Of a stretch of DNA of 64,000 nucleotides, positions 25,021 to 38,000 are shown one piece after another. The notes beneath the pieces were generated by a model. The model did no database searches and was not told the origin of the DNA. It saw only the letters and a program-made list of their open reading frames with translations. How positions within the stretch are numbered: the stretch's first letter is position 1; the number at the start of each line of letters is the position of its first letter. The position numbers and the translations under genes were made by a program. The DNA is from Sphagnum compactum (taxonomy: Eukaryota > Bryophyta > Sphagnopsida > Sphagnales). The DNA lies in contig OZ234503.1 of the NCBI GenBank assembly GCA_965153455.1, positions 3,534,001-3,598,000 of the forward strand, given 5' to 3'.

Positions 25021-28000
25021 ATGACAACGTTGGTGGAGACTTCGGAGGAGGATCCCACACTCGCCGTCGCCCGTGCTATTGCCGAGATTGCGTGGTCTCA
25101 GGGCGGTGCTGATGTAAGTGGTCTTTGATTTCCATGTATTTTTTCGTTGAAGAGAGAGGTTTGAATTTTTGTCTTTCCACCAGGTAGATGAAGTAAGCTA
25201 TCGAAAGTTGATTTTCTGGTTCATATACAGATAGCAGAGCCTGCCGTGGCGCAGTTTTGTGAGGAAGCGGAGTCGTACCTTATCGGAGGTCGCTACTCTG
25301 ATCTTGTCAACCTCTTACTCACATCTGCAGACCTTGTGCTGGCTAATGCTTCTGAGAAAGGTCAGCCTACGTATGACTGGCTTCCACTGAAACGCTAATT
25401 TCTCTGCTACCATGCTTTTGTGAATACTCTCGCAGATTATATGTAGGTCTTGGCTCGGTATTGCCAGGTATATGTGGCTGAGATGCACGTTTAGGTCTGC
25501 TGCTGCTAGGGTTTCGCATGTCTTGATGCTGGATTTGGGCTTGAATACGATGATGCAGATTTGGAGTGTATATTCACTGTCATTTGCAATCTAGTCTCAA
25601 AAGCACAGAGTCCAGATGAAGCTTTGGCAATGGCTGACCAGATTGCAAACAAGCTGACTGCCCAGCCTATAGAAAAGCCCGCTTTGTGCCTGAAAATGTA
25701 GGCTTTCATTTCCCTGCACTTTTGATTCCCTGATTCTTGTCAGTGTTTGAGGATTCACCATGTCAACAGGGGTTGCAGTATGGCTAATTAACTCTGGCTG
25801 TCCTGCTTTGATAATATAGATGAATTTGTTGAAGTTCTTTGGGAAGCACTCCTCTTGTTGCAGGTTCTATTGTGTGGACTCCCTCATGGTAGGTATCTAT
25901 CTTCTGCATGGTAGCTCTTGAGTTATTCACCTCTCTTTTTGGGGCCTTTGTTGGTCACAGCCTATTCCACCTGTACAATATGCTTGCGAACCCATATGGC
26001 CGGTTCCTGATCTTCAAAAGGGCTGTGAAGCTTGCTATCATGGGCAAGGTCACAGACCTTATTGTGCCATCATTCAAACGCATTGATGCCTTCCTCCGAG
26101 AGTGGAATATTGGGGAGAGTGATAAACGGGACCTATATCTCTCTGCCACCAACATCCTGAAGGACCAGAAGGGGTACGATCTTGCTTTACCCTTGTCCCT
26201 CATGTCCTTCATCTTTTTTGTTTGTACTTGTACATCATTTTTGAATGTTAGATGAGCTGTGGGAGTTAGATGCATTTATCAGGAAGGAACTCTCTTACTT
26301 GATGAATTATTTAGACATTGGAATGTATGTCTGCTGGGGTTGAGTTTAGGGTTCCTGCATCAAGTTAGTTCATCTGTGTTGGGAGATTTAACTCCATATT
26401 TGACCATGGTATTGTTCTTGTCTGCAGCTCTTCAAAGGAGTCATATTCATTTCTTGTTAAGTATCTTGCAACATTTGCTGGTGAGGATGCAGTGACTCTA
26501 AGTGAAGCTAAAGAGGAAGCTGTGAGAGCAGTTATCGAATTTGTCAAATCCCCTGACATGTTCCAGGTTTGTGACTTTTGTTCTCACCTTGTAAAAGTTT
26601 CTAAGATGTCAATTATGAGTAGCTGCTAGCTTGACAAGGAATGCCTTGCCACTTAATGCTTGCTGTAGAAAGGGAGAACTGTTAGTTTGCCTAATTGATT
26701 AGATCATGTACTTTCTTTATGACTGTAAGGAGCAGCCAAGCAATCATGTGGCTAGTTTTTATTTGTATGTTAAAAATGGGAGCTGGAAGAGTAATGTTGC
26801 ATGTAACAATGCTGAGATTCCCAAAGTCTAATTCCTGATTGAGACATTTTAACTCCTGCAGTCCGGTGAATGCAGAGACACCGATCTGGCGATCACACCA
26901 TCTATCTGGTGGGTATTGGATTTTGTGTCTTATCTAGGTTTAGTAGTTTAGATGAGGTAGATAGAAGGCATTGTTGAGAACCTGCCAGGACAGTGGATGG
27001 TGGGAAGGTTATGCTTTATTGCCTGCATCTATTAAGGTGGTTTTGCAGGCTGAATTTTGCACAAGAATTTGGGAAATGACCTATTTGTTAGTTTCAGCAA
27101 TGTGGTGCTGTGTTTCCTTGCATTGGGGACAGTAGCAATGGTATTCATACAATTATAGTTTTGGATGAACAGTGCGATTTATTGGATATGCCAGCTTTGC
27201 AGCAGTTGAGCAAGGATTCCAAATATGCTCCAGTGTATCGTCTACTGGACATCTTTCTGACAAGGCGCCTTGATGCTTATCTTGAGTTCCACAATGCGAA
27301 TGCTGCCCTTCTTAAGAATTATGGTAGGTTTGTGATCTCTGTCTACACTAAGAAAGTGGCAAATCTTTAACTCATGGAACACTTGGAAACATTTTTCCTT
27401 TTTTCAATGTAGGTGCCACTGAAATGTCTATAGACTTTGGTAGTAACTGATCAGTTTCCTGCAAGGTCAAACCCCTGAATTCATTCTCTCTCCACTTTGT
27501 TCTTTGCAATATCTGTGTCCGTTGTTCTAGTTTATAATTGGTGGAGCTGCTTATCTGTTTGCAGCTGCAATGGCTCTCCTTTGTGAAAATATAATTACTA
27601 AACCTTTATTTGGACATCAGATTTACAAGCTCCTTTGTGTGGGCTTTTATGTCCAGGGCTTGTACATGAGGAGTGCATTACAAAGATGCGACTTATGTCA
27701 TTAACAGGACTTGCTTCCAAGGGCTCTGGTGAGATCACATATGCTGTTGTGCAAGAGGCTCTAAAGGTCAGCTTTTTTTTTTCCAAGTGTTACAGGTGCT
27801 GTGGATGTTGCATGTTGACATTAAATTTTTTTTTCTGTGACAATGTTCCTGCTTTATTGTCCCACTTAAAGCTCTTTGTTGAAAACAGGTGGTTTAGGAC
27901 GTTACTTGTGTGTGTCATAGATCACAGACGACGAGGTAGAGTACTGGATAGTAAGGGGAATTGGGTTGAAGCTATTGGAGGCCAAGATGGACCAACTGCG

Positions 28001-28519
28001 GCAGGTTGTCATAATAAGGTTTGTTCTTGCCATGCAAAGTGTTAAAAAAGTTTTTTCTGTGTGGTACCTGATCAAATCAAGCCATCCTATGTTCCTGTGC
28101 TGGTTCTGTGACCTCTGGTGTGACCCAGACCTTTGCATCAAGTGTGTCATGGACATGCTGTATGGCCTGTTGTACTTTCAAAAGAGAACTGATGTATATC
28201 ATTTGGTCTGGACAAATTGCAGCCGGTGTATAGAGAGGGTTTTTGGACTAGCTCAATGGCGAGATTTGCTTGGAAAGCTTACTATCTGGAAGGTATAGAC
28301 ATTTCATTCCTTTGTCTTTGAAACAAGGTACTTATGTCAGATATGTTGGCAACTTTGTGTGTCAGCTTTGTTGGTTGCATTTGGGCAGATAAGCAGGCAT
28401 TAATCATGCTTTGGTATCATGTCAATGTACAGGACAATGTAAACAATGTCTCAAGGATTATTGCGAATGCGAAGGCTTCCCAAAATGGGCTGCCACAAGG
28501 ACTGGCTGGAACAATCTAG
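25021..28519 (+). CDS. EIF3M: Eukaryotic translation initiation factor 3 subunit M (eIF3m)
   Basis: Ten exons, 25021-25113, 25231-25360, 25559-25697, 25961-26173, 26428-26566, 27173-27323, 27657-27766, 27921-28018, 28223-28292, 28433-28519, make a closed 409-aa protein. The eIF3 complex scaffolds the 43S pre-initiation complex; subunit M is a PCI-domain member. The N-terminus MTTLVETSEEDP is the plant eIF3m start. Further matching blocks are GKVTDLIVPSFKRIDAFLREW, EAKEEAVRAVIEFVKSPDMF, a PCI core around YAPVYRLLDIFLTRRLDAYL, and the C-terminal winged-helix part ITDDEVEYWIVRGIGLKLLE with MDQLRQVVIIRSR... across the next junction. Length agrees with the family (about 410-415). Introns 5 (606 bp) and 6 hold nothing else. 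Confidence 0.94.
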
Positions 28520-29864
28520 TACACTTGCTATTTGTGTAGTTTTTTGTTTAGGCAGAATTTGTGTTCTGTGCATTAGTCTGTGGATGCCTTTTTGAGTTTG
28601 ACTTGATGAGATTCTTAGCCATTTAAATTAGTTCCAGGCCTTCTAAAGTTGCTTTGGTATTTCTTGGTGCAGTGAATCATCACTGAAGTGTGCACAGTAA
28701 ATGGAGTCTTTTGGAAGCAAATTCTATGTTGCAGTCTCATTTTGTTTTTTGCCTTTTGTTATTTAGCTTGTGGCACTTATCTTTGCTTGTTCATAGCTAT
28801 AGGGCTGGAAGTTTCTATGTTTGGGATACAGGTTTTTGTGGGGCAACTGGGTTTAGGGTTTAGCCATGATATCTTCATCAAGCTTTTGTGCATTTTGTCA
28901 GTTATTTGTGTCTAGATGAACTTTTCAAGCTATCTACCTTTGTATGAAGATAGTTGGACTTGAAGATGGTGTGAAGGTCATGCTTCTCAATATTAGAAGA
29001 AAATTCATGTATCCATATCATCTAAAGAATGCTCTTGTTAAGTTTTTGTAGTAGGTTTTGGGATGTGCTCTGGTGAATGTCAAGGCTGGCTTTCTTCTCT
29101 AAAAGTCAGCCCAGTTTGACTAACTTCACTAGCTTAAGCACTGATACATTTGGGGAGCTACACATAGATTATACAAACATCTGAACTATGTCACCATCTT
29201 TCAGGCACCAACTGAGCAACATATGGGTTAAAGTGTATCCAGGTGATGGTTAACACTGGTTGGATTGATGAGAACCTTTTGCATGACTTGTTCACCCAAA
29301 AGCTCCTATGTCCAGATGTTGACCTCTATTGCTCCTTTGTGTGCCTGGACAGGTTGTTTTGTGTTAGATTTTGTTTCTCTGGTTGCACAGGTGATCTACA
29401 TTTTGCAATCTTGATAGAAAGAAGTTTGCTGTCTGAGCGAAGAAGTTTGTGAAGAAGATCAGATGTCAAAATTTCTGACAAGCAAGTGTCTGGACTGGTG
29501 TGGGAGGCAGCAGGAGCTTGAAGCAAGTCTGGCATTCAAACAACAGACCAAGGTTACCTCTTTATGTTCCATTTTTCTTTTGAATGGTCAGTGCCCCAGA
29601 AATTCCTGGATCTGAGTCAGACAGTTGTTCTGGTCACTGTTTTAGTTCCAAGATGATGGGTCATGTGTCACTTTGATGGTGTATTCCAGTTCCACCAAGA
29701 GGCATGCATGAAGCAAGGGGGTGCACCTTTTCATCCCATCTTTCAACCAAATGTCATTGTCTGTGAGATGCATGGCAAAAAGGTGTAAAGGACACATTAA
29801 GCTTACAGTTCTCCACAAGCACAGAAGAATCCAAACAGTCAGTTGGATTACAAGTTTCTTTGTC
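28520..29864. other. Spacer between eIF3m and the coiled-coil gene
   Basis: Contains the eIF3m 3' UTR and the upstream part of the next gene. An ATG near 29463 starts MSKFLTSKCLDWCGRQQE and runs to an AAG/GTTACC donor-like site near 29552; this could be a first exon of the coiled-coil gene, but no clear acceptor was matched. Confidence 0.35.
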
Positions 29865-31418
29865 ATGAGCAACAACACAACGAGAGAAGCACGGATTTCA
29901 GTGTCACAAATGATGATGGAACCAGATAAGAATGCAAGCACAGGTAGCAAGCAGGAGACACAGCATAATCTGGTTACAGCATTTGAGAGAAAGATTGGGC
30001 AGCTTCACATTCTGATGCAGAATGATGACCTTGAAGGTACCATCCATCAAGTGGTTGAGAAGCTTCAGAAGGATAGTGAGGCTGAATCTGAAGCTGAGAG
30101 GAAGCATATGGATCTGCATATAGCAGTAGAGGATCTCAAGGCCAAGCTGGCTGAGAAAGGTAAGCAGCTAAAGGATTATGAGCTTGCTCTGATGTCAACA
30201 GCGCAGCAGCTGGAAGAACTTGCATTAATCTCAGAGACCAGGTTGAGGAATGCTGCAGAACATGGTTCAAGAGGTCTGATGACCACTACAGAAGATGGTA
30301 TAAAATGTCAAAGCTGTGGTTTACAAGCTGAAGGCTGTCAGCCACAGAAGACACTCCAGGAACTTGAGGATGCCCAACACCAACTTGCAATGACCGATAA
30401 TATTCTGGTGCAAGGTCTGAGTGCTAGGGATAGATTTGTAGCAGAAGTGAAGGAGACTGTGAAGCAGTGTGAAAATCAGGTCTCTTTGGAGCAGGCTAAA
30501 AGCTTGAGTATCTCTCAAGAAGAGTTGAAATGCAAAGCCTGTGGTCTGGGAAAATTGGAGTTCAAGCTCCTTGATGATGCTCGACACCAACTTACAGTGA
30601 CCAATGATACTCTAGCGCTTGGTCTGAATGATCGGGATAAGCGTATTAGAGAGCTGGAGGAGATGGTCAGAAGGCGTGGGATTGAGGCACAGGAGGCTCA
30701 GGCCTGTTTGCAAGAGACTAATACACTTATTGGTGCCAGAGACAGCCAGATTCAGAGGCTTGAGATGGAGCTTTTGTGCTCAGCAGCAGGAGCAGCCTCA
30801 ATGCTTATGCCAGAACAGAAAGGAACAAGCCTTTCATGTTCAGGACAGAATGGATTAAACCCTGCATCATGTGCAGGACAAGCACAAGAACAGAAACCAC
30901 TAAACAGCGTGTGCCCCATGCGGAGACTTATGGAGTCCTCACCTATTATTAGTGGAACTATGCAGCACATTTACGAACAAGCAAAAGAGGCTTTCCACAG
31001 TACCAGTTTAGAAGGTGGAGAAACATCAGGAAAATGTCCCATGCAGGCAGCTCTGGCACGTATGAGTGCCTGTGCAAGAGCTCAAGAGGAAGCTGCTAGG
31101 TCTCTACATGGAACTGGAACCCAGGAGCCAAGATCAAACCACAATGAGTTCTATGCCCATACAGACCCTCCTGCAACTTACAAGCGTCAGCATACAGATT
31201 CCTCCAGTGCCCGGGATGCATCCTTTCCTTGCTCCACAGTTCTGGAGTTGAGGACGCAACAAACATCAGGCTGGAAGCCAGACTTCCCACAATCATTTCA
31301 CAGCTCGTCTATCTGTGCAATAGCAACAACTGGTGCCTCTAGTCCTCCACAAGACCTCCCATCCCTTGCTTATGTGGCTGCAACATATCATCCTCAGCCA
31401 CCAAACAAGCCATACTGA
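29865..31418 (+). CDS. Unrecognised coiled-coil protein with duplicated CxxCGL module
   Basis: One uninterrupted frame. Counted from ATG 29865 (MSNNTTREARIS) it is 517 aa; the frame is open further up to 29721 through a second ATG at 29751. I do not recognise the family. Residues about 30-130 and 200-300 are Leu/Glu/Lys/Gln-rich with heptad spacing, so coiled coil is likely. Two copies of a module of about 75 residues are visible: KCQSCGL then LEDAQHQLAMTDNILVQGL (from about 30304), and KCKACGL then LDDARHQLTVTNDTLALGL (from about 30528), each ending in an acidic/basic helix. The CxxC pairs could bind metal or form disulfides. The C-terminal third is Ser/Pro/Gln/Thr-rich and probably disordered, with two CPM motifs. 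Codon use is ordinary and there is no frame break, which argues for a real gene. A short upstream exon may exist. Confidence 0.6.
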   Translation: MSNNTTREARISVSQMMMEPDKNASTGSKQETQHNLVTAFERKIGQLHILMQNDDLEGTIHQVVEKLQKDSEAESEAERKHMDLHIAVEDLKAKLAEKGKQLKDYELALMSTAQQLEELALISETRLRNAAEHGSRGLMTTTEDGIKCQSCGLQAEGCQPQKTLQELEDAQHQLAMTDNILVQGLSARDRFVAEVKETVKQCENQVSLEQAKSLSISQEELKCKACGLGKLEFKLLDDARHQLTVTNDTLALGLNDRDKRIRELEEMVRRRGIEAQEAQACLQETNTLIGARDSQIQRLEMELLCSAAGAASMLMPEQKGTSLSCSGQNGLNPASCAGQAQEQKPLNSVCPMRRLMESSPIISGTMQHIYEQAKEAFHSTSLEGGETSGKCPMQAALARMSACARAQEEAARSLHGTGTQEPRSNHNEFYAHTDPPATYKRQHTDSSSARDASFPCSTVLELRTQQTSGWKPDFPQSFHSSSICAIATTGASSPPQDLPSLAYVAATYHPQPPNKPY

Positions 31419-34400
31419 TGTAGTTGCAATGCATTCTTGGGTGGGCATGTTGGTCTTCTTTGTTTCCAACTAATTCTAGTGGGCTTGACCACAAGTTCAG
31501 TGGTATCTGATAGCCTTGACTCTTCCAAAACACTTAGCTTGGGTTGTGTCAATTGACCATGTTCATGTCTGAAGCTCCATAATTTTGTTTTGTTTGTGTG
31601 TTTGATTTTCTTCCTTGACCATACACCAGACCTGTTTGTTTCGGTGCAGTTGAGAGCATTGCAGTTTGCCTAGGAAAGCCATATGTTGTCTTCTTTTCTC
31701 TTGAGGAAGCTCCTTTCCTTGTCAGAAGTGATTAAGATTTCTCTTCACCAAGCAGGAGAGAGAATCTCATCAATATTTGAGTCAGAGAAGATACAAGTGG
31801 TCTCAGCTCTTGCTTGGCTCAAGGTGTCTGTTTCTGCTGCCTGATGTTGCAAAAGGGTGAGATGGTCCTACAGTTCATGTTTCAGTTGGGTCTCATTCTT
31901 TGAATGTCTTCTACTAGGGTTTGGCAGATAGATTACTGCATCTGCTTTTTGGAAACACTGTTGATACAGCTGGTTAGGAACACTCAGGAAGACAAAACTA
32001 TCCATATCTTTTACTCTCCTGGGACATCCAGAAAATAGGAAGGCTATCATTGTCTTGTTGTCACTGTTGAAATCATACAAAGAGATTTGGGAGAGAACTG
32101 CTTATTGTGCACACATGAGGTTTGCAACAGAGTTTGTACAGGTATTCTTTGCAAGGATCAGTTCCCTAAGCACTCAAACTGCATTTGTGCAACACAATAA
32201 TGACCTGATTCCAAATCTTGTTGGTGGATTGTGTGCTTATTTGCTTGTGTAAAAGTGTTGGAACTTGGATTCATGTAGGAAATGCATGCATCAGCAACAT
32301 ATCTATTCCACATGTGCAGAGCTTTGAGGCAGTTTTTTGAAGTTTTCAATGTGCAACAAACAGGCATGGAAACATGTTGCAAATAGATTGTGCATGAGGA
32401 TGAAGGCAGGAGATGCAGGCACATCATGTGGAAACTAGAAGTTTCTTTGGCCAAGGTTGTTGCTGTGATTGCAGAAGGCCTGCCCTGCTATACCACAGCC
32501 AAAAAATTGGCTGTAGGGTACTGTTTACCCCAAAATGTATGGAGCATCAATTTCCATTCTGCTTCATTTCAGGTGCTAGTGGGAAGCAGTTACCAGGAAT
32601 CAGTTTGCCATCATCACTTTCTCAAGGCGGCACAGCTTATTCCTTTGGTGAGTTGTCTTTGCTGCCAGTAAGTAAATCCCCTGCATAATAAGTACTCTGT
32701 TTAGACTTTCATGATCATGTACTATGCATAGGGAGAGGCACTGTAGTTGGTGCCTTCAACCTTGGGCTCGAGGCACTGTTGTTGGTGCCTTCAATCTTGG
32801 GCTCCATCTCAGTTCATGGGTAAGGAGGCACTGACAGTTGTGCTCCCCCTTCATAAAAACCAAGGTGCACTATTATGAGGACAATCTAGGTGCATTATAT
32901 ATATCAATTTACAACAAATCTACCCCGCTCTAAGGATATTACATGTAATCTCCTTCGCCTCCAAGGAAACAGGAGCGGGAAAATGTGGTTGGGTTTTCAG
33001 TGGAGGGTTGTATGGTGTGTCTGTCAGTGCTTCAGAGCTCTTTCATGTTGCTTCTTCACAGTTTATGATCACTAGTCTTGCAATGTCATGATGTAGGATC
33101 ATCAATGCAAAAGTATATTGTCAAATCAATTACCATGTCACAACACCAAAGACTTTGGTAAATCCCATGTCTATTATGTGGCTTGATGAACCCATGAAGT
33201 TTGTTCTTTAGAAGCTAAAGCTTTAATCTTTCATTATTTTCATTTTTGTGAAATTTTTTCTCATTACAACAATCTTTGTGATTATGTTGATTGACCATGA
33301 ATCTTGATGCCATGTGTAGTGAGTCATATTGCCACAAGGCTTTGAAAATAGATTGACAATAAGTGAAATAAGAAAATTGTCACACAAATGTTGGAAAGAA
33401 GTGTGTCAATTGAGAGTCACAATCTTCAATCTTATCAAGTTAGCTTTTGTTTTAGCCAAACTACACACAACATCCACTCTTGAAAACAAACATTGATTTC
33501 CTCACTAAGAGTTTTCTTAAAGCAATGACATCTTCAAGGTTGGAAATGATGGGGGATTCAAGATTTCCTCCCCATCTATGTATTGATGTCATGTCAACAA
33601 CGAGGTTCCAACTCCAAATCTTCTTCAGCACAACATTGGGCAACAATCTAAAAAGGATGGCTCAAATCTTATAAGAGTTCTCCATGCTAACAATGAATAG
33701 TGTTTTTCACAAACATCCTTGTGCAAGAACTTCAATTTCTATAACCAAAACAACTGTCATTTACAAAATTCTTACAACTAACCCATAACTCCATTGAAGA
33801 ATTTGACAAAACCAAATCATAGGCTAGCTTTGAGAAAAGTTTTAAAAAAACAAAAGATCATGATGATAGTTGGCAACAAATTTTCACCATGAGTTCATAG
33901 TACCTATCCATATCAACAAATCAAGATTTCATCCAAAAAAGAATAGAAAATAAAACAAGGAAGACAATTTTCTTTCTATGTTTTATGTATGGTAAGGCCC
34001 CTCTCAGTTTGAATGTTACTTGCAAAGGTGTATCTTCTCATGTCTTGTCAGTTGTTATGGCCATGGTACAAGTGCTGAATGCAAACAAAGCCTACACAAT
34101 GTGCACACCATACACAAAATGGGGGAAAAAAAAAAAAAAATTCAACTTTTTGTTGATTATTACCAATCCGGTCGCCCATTCTTATCAATATTTCAATTCT
34201 GATCTCCAAATTTGTATCCTTCAAGCCAAAGGGGAGAGAAGGGCAAATTGCTCAATCTCCAAGTACTTTGCAATTCCAACACAAAAAAGGAAGGAGATGA
34301 TGCAAAAAGAATAGGGTTAGGGTTTAACCATTGATAACCTACCTAGTTATAAAATATAAGTAACAAAATATGGGTTTAAAGATTCATAACCTAATGGGAT

Positions 34401-34895
34401 GAAATTGTCAAACATCCAAAGCCAAATTTTATTGGCCCATCACTCCAAAAACATAAAATTATGGAGGCTGCCCAAAATTAAAAAAAGGTTGTATTTTGAA
34501 GCATAGAGTTCTTCTCCTTTGGCTCGCCTATATAGGTCAAAGGAGGACAACATTTTCCAAAGCAAATGGGATAAAAGTGAGGTGCTATGGAGAGCATGTT
34601 GAGGAACACATTGGGAACTTGGGGAATATATTGAGAATCTGATAAAAACCCATTGTGAACTTAAAGGGAACATAGTGAGAACACATTGGGAAATGGAAAA
34701 AAAAAAAATTCCTTTACCCCTCACCCCACAACCTTAAAAGGGAAAAAAGCAAGGCACCTTGAGTGCATGCTTGGGCCTAAAGCCTTTGGCCCTGGGCTTT
34801 TCACCCTACACAAATAACTATGCAAATTCAAGAAAGAAAACACATGGCAGCTCTGAGAGTCCCAATTATGGGGGTTTTCTTTTTGTCCACTTCAC
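31419..34895. other. Intergenic region
   Basis: No supported gene. It contains a short two-copy tandem repeat at 32735-32806, a poly-A tract of 16 at about 34126-34141, telo-like TAGGGTTAGGGTTT at 34314-34327, and from about 34560 to 34700 several copies of ACATTGGGAA/CATTGTGAACT words. A minus-strand frame at 33461-33646 may be decayed mobile DNA but has no diagnostic motif. Confidence 0.45.
32735..32806 (+). repeat. Two-copy 35-bp tandem repeat
   Basis: GAGGCACTGT(A/T)GTTGGTGCC begins at 32735 and again at 32770, each followed by TTCAA(C/T)CTTGGGCTC. Only two differences separate the copies. Intergenic, no function evident. Confidence 0.85.
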
Positions 34896-34907
34896 ATGTC
34901 CACGCAA

Positions 34908-34916
34908 TTAGGGTTT
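34908..34916 (+). promoter_or_regulatory. Telo-box TTAGGGTTT upstream of GDPD
   Basis: Exact reverse of the plant telo-box AAACCCTA(A), about 95 bp before the GDPD ATG, so in the promoter or 5' leader. Role inferred from motif and position only. Confidence 0.4.
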
Positions 34917-35009
34917 CGAGAACGTCGAACTTTTGCTCTTCGGTATCGTCGACAGGACGTCTGCGGGCCAAACAGCGAGCTTAGCGAGTTCATTTGCAAC
35001 CTTTGTAAG

Positions 35010-38000
35010 ATGGAGAAAAACCGGAGTAGGCAAGAGCTTCGGGAGTTGGCCTTGCTGCTGATGTTCGTTCAAGGTGTGTTGGTCACAAGATTTTAGTCGG
35101 ACGCAATTCAAAATCGAGGAGTGCAATCCAAGAGTTTCGTCGGCAACACAAATTCTTTCAGGTGAATCCTAATGGATATCTCGCTTTGTAGTTTTGAGAT
35201 TCCATAGATTTTGCATGGATCTGAGAATTGAGAAGATTTTTTCTCAATGTTATGATGCGTTTTTCCCTTCGATCCAGAGAGATTATGCAGGTGGTTAAGT
35301 TGTTCAATTCGAGTTGGAAACCTTGTGAATCTGAGTTTTGATACATTACCAGGATTTGCAGGAATTGGTGGCTGCCAAGTGAAGGTCCGAAGGCATGGCT
35401 CTCTGCCTCTCCATATCTTTAGTTTATTCTTGTAAGAGTGGCTTTCTTCACCTGTGTGCACTGCAGCTGCATGGATCTGTACTTTTGTACCAAACTTTTT
35501 TTCGTGCTTGAAATGTCAGTCTGCTGCGCTGAACGATTGTGCAGATATCTCCAACAGAATGGCAGTCTTAGCTTACTGTCTTATTGTACTGGTCTGGTTG
35601 CAGTTGTTGAAGCAATCCTAATATTTATGCATTTTGTTAGTCCTATCAATGCAGCCACAGCCAGCTGGAATATGGTAGAATCGTGAGAGACAATGAGCAA
35701 AGCTTAAATGCCTAGAAGAGGAATCTCTCAAGTGGAATACAGTAATCTCTCAAAGAATTCTTTTTCAAAAAACTGAGTCTGGGATTCTACTTTCCTCTGT
35801 GAACAGGTGCCGTGTTGACACTATTGATAGTCTCCGCCCTTTCGTATGCTACTGCAATTCGGCGCTATCCTTATTTCTCAGTACCAGACATAGATGGCCT
35901 GCAGGGCAGACAACCTATACAGACTCAACGTGCTTTCAATATTGCACACCGCGGCTCCAATGGTGAAATTCCAGAAGCAACTGCTGAAGCTTTCCTGGTA
36001 CATATCTTCTCCTTGCCTCTATGGATAATTCATAAGAAGATTCTGAGGTTCTTCTCATGAGATATCACTCTCAGCTGCTCTTCAGGTTGTCTTGTATTTT
36101 AACTGAGTGCTGGATTACCAATTGCAGAGAGCCATTGATGAGGGGGCAGATTTTATAGAGACAGACATAACTGCTACCAAGGATGGAAAGCTTATATGCT
36201 TCCATGATTTGATCTTGGACGACACAACAGATGTAGCTGATCATGCAGAGTTTCAGGACCGTATTCACACCTATGAGGATGAGGGAAAAAATGTCACTGG
36301 CTACTTTGCAGGTACTTTGTCTCTTGGCCCTTTCTAGACATCAGGGACCGAGATCAAGCAGCAAGTTTAAAATGAGGGAGAGATGAAGTGAGGCTGGAAG
36401 AGAGGAGGACAAAGCAATGGTGCAAATGCTTAACTGCAGGATGTCCACTACTGATGCTAGTATCTGCCAACTATGTCTGCAGTGGACTTCACATTAGATG
36501 AGCTTAAGACTTTGAGGGCTCGCCAGCGCTTTAAGTTCCGAGATCAGTCTTTTAATGGTAAGGGGTGCACTATTCTCCCTTGCATGCACCACACCATCCA
36601 ATGTTGTACTGCTGAAATGAGTGTATACATACATCCACCCTTGTACACGTGTATGTGGACATTAGCCTACTAGCTAATATTTATGGCCGCCTTGCAAATG
36701 ACCCGTAGGCCATGGTTGTATATTCAAATGGCCAGTAGGCCATGGTAGATGTTACTGTTAATTTTGGGGTTCAATGGGTAAATCATGTATGGGACACAAG
36801 GGTGCCTTGGGGAATGACTGACTGTGTTGCACCTAAGAGAATTGTTATGTAGTGTCCACCATTGAAAGGGAAGCAATAGCTTAATGGTATAATGACAATC
36901 AATAATGATTGGTTGGCAGCCATATCTCATTCTTCTTATACTTCTGAGGACAGCAGCCAAAGCTGGTGATCAAGAGTTTCCTCTTAGGGAACATCCACCA
37001 AAATGAGAGAGAGCCAAGGCTCGCTCTTGGAGGTGGGTTCTATGCTGAAATCAGTATAGAACCCAACAATAATGAACAGCTTCATCACCTACACTAGCAA
37101 GGTGTTGCAAATTGTTTTTGTCATTCTTTCTAGCTCACAACATTTGTTCAATATAGCAGCAGTTTGACTTGTCTCCTCCATAGAAAATAGTCAATACTTA
37201 TCCATGATGAGCCAGTGAATGCTGACTAAAACCTTCTTGTTTTGCAGGTAAGTTTCAGATCATTACGTTTGAGGAGTTTATCTCCATTGCTCTCAATGCT
37301 ACCAGGGTTGTTGGAATCTACCCTGAAATCAAGAGCCCTGTGTTCATCAACCAACATGTGAGTCTTCATTTCCCACCACAGGTCTCAGAAGCTTCAATCA
37401 AATTGTCATCAGATGTGCTGGAAAGGGGAATTTTGTATCAGTGCACCAATTGTCTCCAGAAGACTGCTTTTCCTTTGCTAATCTCATGACATAGTTTGGC
37501 AGGTAAAGTGGCCAGATGGTAAGAGACATGAAGACATATTTGTTGAGACACTGTTGAAGAATGGGTATAAGGGCACATACTTATCAGATGAATGGCGGAG
37601 GCAGCCTTTGTTCATACAATCATTTGCACCTACATCATTGACTTATTCATCCAGTCTAACCAATTCCCCATTGATCCTACTTATTGATGATTTGACCATG
37701 CCTACTCAAGATACCAATCAGGTTGTTTACCGCTTCTGTTTGCATGTTACTTGTCTTAAGACTAGTACATAGGTAGCTCTTTCACCTAGGGATGAGAATG
37801 ACATAGATTCTGAAGTTTTTTGGTTTCCCATGCTGATTATAGCCATGAATGTTCTTTAGAAAAAGGGAGAGAAAATCATTGGAGAGAGCCACCATGCATA
37901 TAAAACCTGCTAATGCTGATGTAGTTACTAGTTGCATGGCTTTGTCCTTTCCATAATACTTCAAATTGAGTTTGCCGAATCCTGTTCTAACCAACTTTCC

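Noticed and set aside
33461-33674. Possible retroelement coding remnant
   Set aside because: Frames on both strands of about 60 codons, no reverse transcriptase, integrase or gag motif.
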